From assembly GCA_030998225.1 (NCBI GenBank), contig JAPYXD010000581.1, forward strand, positions 558,001-622,000: a DNA stretch of 64,000 nt, in the 5' to 3' direction. The notes beneath the pieces were generated by a model. That model saw only the letters and a program-made list of their open reading frames with translations. It was not told the origin of the DNA and made no database searches. The stretch is from Diplolepis rosae (Eukaryota > Arthropoda > Insecta > Hymenoptera > Diplolepididae). Shown here piece by piece: positions 1 to 10,100 of the stretch (position 1 is its first letter; each line of letters starts with the position of its first letter). Position numbers and translations under genes: made by a program.

Positions 1-23
1 CTTTTTAAGACGTTGAAGAGACC

Positions 24-547
24 ATGGAAATTTCCAATGGCGATAATTCCATCGGTGTAAAAAAATGGTTAAGAGAGTTTGAAGAATTGGCCGCACTTTG
101 TGAATGGTCCGATATTCAGAAAGTGATTTATGGGAAGAGACTTTCAAGCGACCCAGCGAAGTTATTTATAAAATTCGAAAGGACACTAAAACATGGATTC
201 AGTTTAAAGAGGCATTGGAAGCGGAATTTTCTGAGTCGGCGGATAGCCATCAAATCCACAAAAAGCTGAGTCAAACACACAAAACATTAAATGAATTTTA
301 TCAAGAATATATCTACAAAATGTTCGAGATTGCTGATCCGGCTAGCATCGGAACATCAGCTGTAATAAAATACATCATCGACGGCATTCAAGATGCAGAA
401 GTAAATAAGCAAATTCTTTACGGTACCAGTCTTAAAGAATTAAAGATGAAATTTGCATTATACGAAACGATGAAGGAGAAAATGAAAAGCCAGACAAATA
501 GAAAGAACGACGACAGGACGAAGAAAACAGCACTGTTGATATTTTAA
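24..547 (+). pseudogene. Ty3/Gypsy-type gag fragment
   Basis: Retrotransposon capsid-type gag coding sequence in two overlapping frames. The first runs from about 24 to 140 (KKWLREFEELAALCEWSD) and the second from about 140 to 547 (WIQFKEALEAEF, LNEFYQEYIYKM, VIKYIIDGI). Together they read like one gag core, so a frameshift near 130-150 breaks it. Gag would form the virus-like particle of the retrotransposon. Zinc knuckles, protease and integrase follow on the same strand, which fixes the gag-pol order. The 5' LTR lies outside the window. Assignment to Gypsy rests on domain order and integrase sequence, not on a search. Confidence 0.7.
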
Positions 548-599
548 CGTGGCGTTAAAGGTAGCAGCATAGAGCAGAAGGCAAGGCGAACAGAGAAAC

Positions 600-1036
600 A
601 TAGTTTTAACTGCGGGGATAAGAATCACATCAGCGCGGATTGCCCTATGAAGTCGAAAGGAAGAAAGTATTTTAAATGCAACGAATTTGGGCATGTTGCA
701 TCTGCATGTCCGCAGAAGAAAGGTTCACCTAAGGGCTCAACGAAAACTGTATGTAATGTCACGTCTGCTGATGGCGGTAAGTCTCATACCACTCTTAAAA
801 TTGAAACAAGTAAATTGCGGGCGTTGCTTGATACAGGCTCAGATTTAACTTTTATACGCCTATATAAATTATATCCGTTGCCTAAAGTTATGTTAATTAA
901 AGAATGCGATAATAGTATTATTGCTAGATTGATAAGGGCTCAGCGCGAAGACGAAAATTTGCTAGGTCTGTTAATGATTGCAGAAAATAATAAAAAGGAT
1001 GATTTTACGATGAAGAGTGGCCTTTGTACAAAATAG
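600..1036 (+). pseudogene. Gypsy zinc knuckles, protease start and RT/RNase H deletion joint
   Basis: Two CCHC-like knuckles (NCGDKNHISADC near 608-643 and FKCNEFGHVASAC near 669-708) are followed by an aspartic protease start with the catalytic motif LLDTGSDLTFIR near 820-860. In both knuckles the expected first cysteine is missing: Ser (AGT) in the first, Tyr (TAT) in the second. After about 60 residues of protease the same open frame passes directly into IARLIRAQREDENLLGL, which resembles the linker just before a Gypsy integrase. Reverse transcriptase and RNase H are therefore absent, apparently removed by one internal deletion around 880-930 that kept the reading frame. The element cannot be autonomous. 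Confidence 0.65.
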
Positions 1037-1083
1037 TTAGTGACGATGATTTAATTGTAGTACCAAGGTCAATGCAGTCATAG

Positions 1084-2099
1084 GTTATTAGACAAGCGCA
1101 TGAGCGAGGTCATTTTGCGATTAATAAAACTGAAGCAATTCTTAAAAGAGAATATTGGTTCCAAGGCATGCGATCTAAAGTTGAAAAGGTTGTACGAAAT
1201 TGTATAAACTGTATTTTAGCTGAAAGAAAACAAGGGAAGCAGCAAGGTCTACTTAACAGCATTGAAAAAGGCAAGGGTCCGCTGGATACTTTTTATGTGG
1301 ATCATCTCGGTCCTCTTCCATCTACAAAGAAAATTTACAATCATATTTTTGTTGTGATAGATGGCTTAACAAAGTTCGTATGGCTTTATGCGACAAAGTC
1401 TACAAGCACCGTCGAAGTCGTTCAACATTTAAAAAAGCAGTCGACGGTTTTTGGAAATCCTCGACGAATCATTTCAGACAGAGGAACGGCCTTCACATCA
1501 CACGATTTCCAGGAATACTGCAGAGGAGAAGGGATAGTTCATGTACGTGTTACCACAGCTGTGCCGCGTGGAAACTGCCAAGTCGAGACGGTCAATAGAA
1601 CGCTGATACCACTTTTGACAAAACTAGCAGCGCCAAAACCCGGAGAATGGTTCAAATACTTAGATCTTTCTCAAAAATATCTCAATGCAACGCAAAGTAG
1701 GAGTACCAGAACAACCCCATTCAATCTGATGTTTGGGATTAACATAAAAATGAAAGAAGATCTACAAGTGCGAGAAATCATAGAGAACGAGTGGATCACC
1801 ATGTTCCAGGAAAATCTAGAAAAAATTAGAAAAGAAGCTAAAGAGAAGCTATCAAGGATCCAAGCTGAAAATAAGAAATCCTACAATAGGAAGAAAAAGA
1901 AGCCAGAAAATACATGTATGATTATCTGGTAGCAATCTTAAGAACACAATGCGGAGGCAAGCTGAAGTTTCATGGCGAATACCATGGCCCGTACCGTATA
2001 ACTAGAATAATGCGTCACGACCGTAACGGAGTTGAGAACGTTGGCGAACACGAAAGTCCAAACCGCACAACGACATCGGAAGATCACATGAAACCATGA
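1084..2099 (+). pseudogene. Gypsy integrase (HHCC, DD35E), broken
   Basis: Integrase inserts retrotransposon DNA into the host genome. The HHCC zinc domain reads IRQAHERGHFAINKTEA then CINC, with an in-frame TAG just before it at about 1081. The catalytic core from 1168 has Asp45 in FYVDHLGPL, Asp104 in ISDRGTAF and Glu140 in CQVETVN, counted from the ATG at 1168. There are 35 residues between Asp104 and Glu140, the DD35E spacing. The frame stops at 1932. The C-terminal tail continues in another frame to 2099 (LRTQCGGKLKFHGEYHGPYRI), so a frameshift lies near 1910. A defective Ty3/Gypsy integrase; clade not resolved. Confidence 0.8.
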
Positions 2100-2134
2100 A
2101 TCAATGATCCCGACGACAAATAGTCAGATTCTAA

Positions 2135-2500
2135 TAACAACATCTGAGGCCAGATGTTCTCATAGGATCGCCGAGTGTAGAATCGGGAAATGCGATTTTA
2201 ATTCTAGGAGACACTTTAGTTCTAGGAGTTATGTAAATTCTGAAAATTCGGCCAGCGTTCCTCGGTTCCTTTGGTTCTGTGAATTCAAGCGGCGAGCTTC
2301 GGTTTCCAGAAGCTACAGCGGCTGAGCGAAAAATGTTAGAGTTTCGAAAATATACGAGTCAGTCTGGCGACGACGCTGTAAGAAGTAGGATGTTTCACAT
2401 CTCTTATAATACTCTTTTTTTGTGTTCGTTTATACAATAAAGTTTTAACCTTCTTTCACATAATCTTTCCGAGACTCATTTTAAAATCCTATAATAGTAT
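2135..2500 (+). other. Probable 3' untranslated/LTR remnant of the Gypsy element
   Basis: Non-coding stretch directly downstream of the integrase, starting with the short palindrome ACATCTGAGGCCAGATGT near 2141 and containing an AATAAA signal at about 2436. It is where a 3' LTR would be, but the partner LTR is outside the window, so neither boundary can be proven. Confidence 0.3.
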
Positions 2501-2747
2501 ATTTTGTGCCTAGGCGCATGATGAGGGTTATTACGGTCGTGCGACAATGCTCGGAGGAGATCGAAGCCAAGGCATAGTCAAGACGTAGCTGAAGCAAAGC
2601 TGAGACGAAGCCGAGACAAAGCCGAGGCGACGATCAGTCCTGCGAGCATTTTAAGCAAGTCTCGTAATTACCCGAATTAGTGCATTGGCACATATTCTAT
2701 GTTATGAGACTTCGGCGCATTCACAGAGTTTTTCTGCGTACACTCGA

Positions 2748-2960
2748 ATTGAGACGGCGCTTGGCATAAGTACGGGAAGTACGGGTGGGCCGTCGTTATC
2801 ATTTTGCATCAGGCCGGAATGGTGCCAGTATTGAGCCAACGCTTGGCATAGCCGTGAGAAGTACGGGTTAGCTGTCGATATCATTTTGCATTAGGCCCGT
2901 ATGGTGCCAGTATTGAGACGACGCTTGGCATAACTACCATAAGTACGGGTTAGTCATCAT
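2748..2960. repeat. Tandem repeat, 82-bp unit
   Basis: Two full units (2748-2829 and 2830-2911) and a partial third begin with ATTGAG and share CGCTTGGCAT and AAGTACGGG, with TTTTGCAT and GGTGCCAGT in the two full units. Upstream at 2560-2640 is a lower-order GAAGCCGAGAC-like repetition. No coding content. Confidence 0.7.
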
Positions 2961-3004
2961 TCAGTTATCTGTATTGAGCCGGAGTTATGCCTGTGTTAAG
3001 CCAA

Positions 3005-3339
3005 TGATAAAAACACGTCTGAGCATTAAGAATATAAAAATTCAAATTGAAAACTAGCTTACAAAGACAGTCGAAGATTAAGCTATAAAGGTAAAACATA
3101 CAAGTTCTGATGGATGCTTACAATTCATAACATCTGCTCAGTTATAGATGAAAATGGTTAAGAAGGCTTGAAAGTTATCAGTCAATTTACGGATTTACAA
3201 AATAATGAAATTGATGAAGCGACCTTTAGAAATAATATAAAAGATAACGATATTTTCATCTCGGTTTACTCGCTCACATGTAAAGGAGAAAATATTATTA
3301 AAATATAAATAATAAATTGTTACGACGTAACACTTGGCA
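3005..3339 (-). repeat. BEL/Pao LTR fragment
   Basis: Matches the distal half of the BEL LTR at about 20720-21017 (shared GTCGAAGATTAAGCTATAAA, TTGATGAAGCGAC, TATTTTCATCTCGG) and ends with the same terminal inverted motif GTTACG..CGTAACA. The rest of the element is missing on this side. Confidence 0.65.
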
Positions 3340-3344
3340 CCCTG

Positions 3345-3890
3345 CGACTATTATCTGTTTCCAAACCTTAATAGATGGCTGTGTGGTAGGTGTTTTGAGT
3401 CAAACGAAGAAGTTAAATGGGAAACAGAAGGGTATTTTGGAGGGTTTGACAAATCGTATTATTTCGAAGGCATATAAAAGTTGAAAGATCATTGGACTCG
3501 TTCGATCAAGCTAAGAAGAGAGTACATTAAGAAATAAAACCGATTTCCATCAAGAAACTAAATTCTTCATTTTATCACGTTAATATCAAATACCCTAGAG
3601 TACCTCTCCATAAATGAGCTATACTTTTTTCTAAAAATGTTCCACAATAACGTATGTGTCTGGTTGACGTTTGGGACATAATAATTTTATTATCACAGAA
3701 ATTAGTTTCTTTATGTAAATTCTTTACCATAAATCTGTCTATGAAAATATTTGTAAACAAAATTCAGAATAGTTTTATGAGGTCCTTAGTGCTTAATAAG
3801 TAGTGCGCATGTGATAAATGAATCTTCAACTTCAATATCTTGAGATACATTATGCATATAGAAAAATCTATAAATTTCGGGAAAAATATT
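3345..3890. repeat. Duplicated flank, copy 1
   Basis: Similar throughout to 25985-26500 (shared AATAGATGGCTGTGTGGTAG, GGCATATAAAAGTTGAAAGA, AGTAGTGCGCATGTG). It lies just beyond the 3' end of the odorant receptor gene; its twin lies just beyond the 3' side of the receptor pseudogene. Together they mark the 3' boundary of a locus duplication. A TATA-like CATATAAAAG followed by AATAAAA suggests it may itself derive from an LTR. Confidence 0.65.
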
Positions 3891-4175
3891 GAGCATTTCG
3901 GTATCTGTTTGCAAACGTGTCCAAAAAATCAAAAAATGTATTTATCTGAATCTGACTTGATCCGAGATCGGTAAAGAGATACTTCTTGACTTCCTGGTTT
4001 TCTCGGTTATCTATTTAAGTTTACCTTATGACGTCAGGTGTAAAAATATTCCAAACATTATAGTAGTTATTCTGAATAATATGGTATATTTTTATCACAG
4101 TTCCAAGTTTATATTAGTACATTGTTATCCTTTTCAAACATTTAATTAATAAGAACAATATTGAAGCTCATGCTT

Positions 4176-7100
4176 TCACCGCACTGAAGCTAGTACTGTT
4201 AAATATGATATCGATGTTCGAACAACCTTGAAAAGATAATTATAAATCAATAATGTTATTCTTAAAAGGCCCTAACAAGGTAATTAAGTTATGACTGCTC
4301 ACGTTCGGAGTTGATCCAAATTGATCTAGTAAGTTGTCACTATTATAGGACTAATTTACACTAAGTATCGCCTTCGGAAATAAAGTCTTACAAAAGTTAT
4401 AAAAAAATGTTTTAATTGTTTCCCTAATTATCTCAACAATCTTCATGGATCAAATATATCTTAGACAGGGTATTGAAACAGTTTAAATAAAATTAGAAAT
4501 TGATTTCGTTAATTAAAAGTTGGTTAAAAAACTATTGAAATTTTCTAACCATTTTTTTGTAATATACCCATAACCTGATTAATAACATATGTATCTGGGA
4601 AATAACCAAAAGTGTAATCTATAGTGAAAAATAATAATATTTTCCAAAAATTATTTATAACTTTTGTAAAAACTCTTTTTCAAATCTGATATTCGGGATT
4701 AATTGGTCCAATGATTGAACTAACTTACTTTTCCAACATGGAGTAAATTGGAATTGGGGTAGCGCTACCATACGTACCTTGCTATAGCTTTCAATACTTT
4801 AATGAAAAACATACCATAGCGAAGCTTTCCATCGAATACGTATACATCTTTCCAACAATAATTGGGCTTGGTTCAGCACTTCTTTTCATAATCATCAACA
4901 ATAGCTTCTGCGACTTCGGTGGTAATTCATGCCAATTTCCACTGTATCTAAAGTGATTGTACAATTAAAGAAGAATCATCTTTCTTAAGAAGGATGTAAT
5001 CAAGGTCATTGATCACCTAGACCACGTGACGCCGATAACTGCAATTTCCGTATGTGAAGTTATGAAACAATTAATTGCTAAAATAATTTTTTGGTACCAG
5101 ACTGAACTTTTTCGCTCTTTTCTCCACATTTATTTGGTACCAATAATCCATTTTAATAATTATTTTTTGAATAACCTAACACTGTTTTAATTGCAATTAC
5201 CAACGTCACGTGGTCCACCTAATTCATGGCCTTGATATAGAAAAAAAATTTTGGCAATGAATTTAGTTGAATACGGATTTATATCTAAATAAGCAGTCGC
5301 GGACAATGTTCGAGGGATAGTCCCGAAGGAATAACCCCCAAGCCAAGGCGTTAAAGACCGTGCCAAGGGCTTCATAGCACCAGGAAGTGGTGTCTTTCTC
5401 GGTGTTTCTAGAAAACCAGGCCACCTCCTAGAGTATTGGGGCTTTACCTCTGCATGCGGGGCTTTGCAGGGGCGGACCAAATAATTCCCTAGCTAATCGT
5501 GGAAATAAAATGGAGAATGAAAATTTAAACAAAAGTATGTGTGGGAATTTATTTGTAGGTGAATTGGAAGTGACGGAGATGCCCGAGGACGGGAAGTCTG
5601 AGGCCAGACTATATAAGGCCTCACTCCGGAGAATTTCAGCGGATGATTGAAAAATGATGAACAGATGCAAGAGTTTTGCCACACCAAGAAGTACATGTTC
5701 CTCCCCATAAGAGAAGGCATAGCCGCAGCGATATAGGAGATCAAGAATCTGAGCGTCAGTAACGAAAAACATGGAAACTACCTTATATCGCTGGAGTATT
5801 TTCTGGGCTTACAGGTTGCCAAGGACAAGGAGAAGGTGGAAGAGGCTGGGAATGCGAAGAGGCTGGCAAGCCTTGTGCATGAGGAATGCCAGGCCGATCT
5901 TGAACCAGGAGGAAAGTCCACTCCAGGCCCCACGAGAGGCCAAGAGGGTTAACTCAGAGCCCGGAGGATCCTGGCATCAAGAAACCGGAGGAAAAGAGGC
6001 TGAAAGCCTCAAAGCAACCGGAGGAGTGGGTGTAAGTTCCTATTAAGAAGGATATCCCGAAGAAAAGAAAGAATAAGACGGAGGAAATAAAACCGGTGCG
6101 GTCAAGACCACCTCGAGTAGAGGCTATTCTGATAAAACTATCAGGAGTGGTTAGACGCTCTCGATACCAAATAGCCGATTTTAGGTGATTTTCGTATAAG
6201 GTTAGTTTTTTGGGCAGGAAATGAAAAAACTTGGTATTTTTTGCACTAGATAGTATATTGTGTGCGCCCCGAACATGCATATCACAAAAAATTCCATTAA
6301 AAAAAACAAAATTCTTATCGTTCATTTGAACGTTCAAAACTGTAAGTGCATTTAGCTATGTGGCGATTCTGAAAAATCCGAAGAGCTGCGTAAACTCCGA
6401 AGAGCTGGGAACAAAATGAAAAGGAATTAGAGAAACCAAGACGAAGTATCTCCTGGTCGAAGTAAAGTGCAATGCGAAGGACAGAGTGAGTATGGACTCT
6501 GCCTTCCACGAAGCAATTGGAGCGTCCGGACCCGTCCGCCACCTCGTCCCCATGGTCGAGATGGAGATCCTGGAGATAGATACCACCGTGAACGCTGAAG
6601 ATATAGCTGAGGCAGTCGGAAGCTGCCTGCGGGAGGAGCCGTCATTGGGTATGGAGGTGTCTCTGACAAAGAGGCCCTTCAGAGACACGAGGAAGGCCTT
6701 TGTTAGAATGGAGGAAGCACGGGCCTTGAAATTACTGAAGGCGGCCCACATCAAGATCAGGTGGGTCTCCTGCAGAGTCCGCAGGAAGACGAAGGTCAAA
6801 CGATGCTACCAGTGCCTTGGTTTTGGCCACATGGCGGCTGAATGCAGGGGGCTAGACCGCAGCAGGAGCTGCTGGAAATGTCGTGAGGAGGGACACACTG
6901 CGGGGACCTGCTGAAAGAATCTGCGGTGCTACCTCTGCACCGCTAGAGAGGAGAAGCCCTGCGCCGATCACATTTCAGGGACTGTGAGTTGCGCAGCCTT
7001 TCGGGAGGCGACTCCGAACAGGAAGCCTCTAAAAGGCAGCTATAAGAGTCCAAGCAGGCAGAACAGGAAGACGCCGAGGCACGGCGTAGTGCGCCTATAG

Positions 7101-10100
7101 GCATTGACCCTAGAGTAATGCTAACGCGGTTTCGGGGCCATTTTTTGACGTGGAAACAAGGGAGTTTTGAGTTTAGTGGGTATTGCTTCGGCCGAGTCCC
7201 ACACAGCGTGCGTGAATGCATTCTCTTTTCTCCTCTGGGAAAAAGGCATATGCATGCAAAATGAGATATCAAGTTAATACTTTTAAAATCAAATACAACC
7301 CTAGCAGACCCTGCTGAGAGAACAGTCAGAGAATACTCTAATCCTTATCTGACTTTGCATTATTATGGCTAAGAAAGATAATAAAAAACATCTAAGTCAA
7401 TTCAGTTATGATTCTGTGGCAAAATTTGGAATAGACGGTGTAAGAATAAATACAATAATTTTACTTTTTAGCGATATTAACTAGGAAAACATCATATACC
7501 TATCAGTGAAGGCAGTGCAGTGGTTCACCATTTGTGGAAAGTCTCCATCGTCAGGATTGGACATTGTTAGAAGTGAGATAAAAGTACTTGAGTCTAATTT
7601 CAACCAATGGTCAACCCTGACGTTGGAGACGTTCCGCAAATGGTGAACCACTGCACTGCCTTCAATTATAGGTATACGAAGTTTGTTAACCCGTTTCCGC
7701 CGAAAACGCCACTCGCGGTACATCGGTCTTCGGAAGCTCATAACTAATGCTGTAGGCTTCAAAAAATTCAGAGAGACATATTATTAAAGCTTAAGACCGG
7801 CCCTTTCCCATAGCGAACTCAAAATTGCTTCAACATATTATTAATTATGAAAAAGTTTTGTTTAAACCAAAAAAAGCATGATTTTTCCGCTCTCCTTATT
7901 TTAAACTGAGTTTTCAAGAGTTTTCCTGTCAGCAATCAACCTGCAACCACTGCAATCGGTGGAATAAATGTGTGAGCTTTGAGAATCCATGGTTTGAAGT
8001 TCGATTTTAGGCCTTGGTATTTTCAAAATGGCGCCCTAACCGAAAATTTTTTTCAAATACATTTATGATTTTTTAAATCGAAAACTATGAACTTTCGGTG
8101 AAAACACCAAGAGTGAAACAGTCCTTAAAATTACTCAAAGAATGTACTTAAATTTTTCCAACTGGTTTCGAGAAATTTTTTTATTTTTTGTAAATGGTTA
8201 ATTTTTGTAAAATCCAAAAATTGTTCAAAACGCTTCCAAAAAATTATCTTGTATTCTTCGGCTAATTCGTGAAATATTTTATGCTTTCCAGTTTTTGTTT
8301 TAAGTTTATTGCTGTCAAAAGAAATTCCTCATTTCAAAATACTATTGTCAAAAAACTCCTATCGTCTGTCTGCCATAAACAAAGTCTACGTTGCCCAACT
8401 ATCATCATCGTAAAGGTTCACGAATATAGATAGACTTTTTCGTTGTTTTCTTTAGATTTTTTTTATCACTTGAAAAATGATAACAATTTTTTTTTAAATG
8501 AACAAATATAAAAAAAATAAAATCACGATAGCCAAAGAATCCAAAATAATTTTTAGGAAGCGTTTTGAACAATTTTTGGATTTTGCAAAAATTAACCATT
8601 TACAAAAAATAAAAAAATTCCTCGAAAGCAGTTGGAAAAATTTAAGGGCATTCTTTGAGTAATTTCAAGAACTTTTTCACTCTTAGTGTTTTCTCCGAAA
8701 GTTCATAGTTTTCAATTTAAAAAATCATGAATGTATTTGAAAAAATTTTGCGGTTAGGGCGCCATTTTGGAAATACCAAGGCCTAAAATCGAACATTGAA
8801 CCATGGGTTCTTAAAGTTCAGACATTTATTCCACCGACTGAAAAGGTCCCAGGTTGATTGCTAACAGGAAAGCTCTTGAAAACTCAGTTTTAAAAAAAAG
8901 AGAGCGGAAAAATCATGCTTTTTTTTTGTTTAAACAAAATTTGTTCATAATTGATAATATGTTGAAGCAATTTTGAGTTCGCTATGGGAAAGGGCCGGTC
9001 TTAAGCTTTAAAAATATGTCTCTCTGAATTTTTTTTTAAGCCTACAGCATTAGTTATGAGCTCCCGAAGACCAATGTACCGCGAGTGGCGTTTTCGGCGG
9101 AAACGGGTTAAAAAAATAAGGTGAATTCTCATTTTGCTTTTTTTCAATATTAATTAATTCATGAATTTCTATTGTCCCCTTCAAAATAACCCCCCTTAGA
9201 TATAACACACTTGTGCCAGCGCTTTTTCCGAGCCTTGAAGCACTTCTGATATGTAATTTTTGGCATGTCCTTAAGCCCTCTCAGCGATTCGGTTTTTATC
9301 TTCTCAATCGTGGCAAAACGCCGTCCTTTCATGGGTCTCTTCAATCTTGGGAACAGGGAAAATTCTCAGGGGGCTTAATCTGGTGAATACGGTAGTTGAG
9401 GCATGATTACGGTGTCGTTTTTTGTCAAAAAATTATCAACAAGCAATGACTAATGAGCAGGTGCGTTATCGTGATGCGAAAGCCATGAATTTTTTTTCTA
9501 CAATTCCGGGCCTTTTTTTTGTATTGCTTCACGCAAACGGCTATAACTTCAAGGTAATACTCCTTATTAACCGTACGACCTTGTGGTAAGAACTCCTGAC
9601 GCAATACGCCATGATAATCAAAGAAAAAAGTGAGAAAAACCTTGACATTTGACAGAAATTGACGTGCTTTTTTCGGTCTTGGTGATTTAGTGTGCTTCCA
9701 TTAGGATGGTTGTGCTTTGGTTTCGACGTCATAACCATATACCCATGATTTTTCACCAGTTATGAACCCTTTGAGCAAATCTCGATCTTCGTTGACGTCA
9801 TTCAACATTTCCTGCGCGATGGTCATGCGACGGGTTTTTTGGTCAAAATTCAGCAATTATGGAACGAATTTCGCTGCGACACGCTTCAGACCCAAAATAT
9901 CCGAAAAAATTGCATGGCATGAGCCAACCGATATGCCGACATCCTCAGCAACTTCTCTGATTGTGACTCGACGATTCTTCATAAAAATTTTCTTCACTGT
10001 TTCAGTCTTTTCATTGGTTGTTGACGTGCTGGGCCAACATTGGAAACAAAAATCGAAAATCGAATGTGCATAGCCCGCGAAATTTGGAAATTCACCTTAT

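Noticed and set aside
5187..5772. Minus-strand open frames of 97 and 114 codons
   Set aside because: They are shadows of the plus-strand LINE leader and ORF1, whose frame shows recognisable gag sequence.
7497..7676. Separate 180-bp hairpin element
   Set aside because: It is the inner palindrome of element A, present identically placed in copy 2 (11455-11574).
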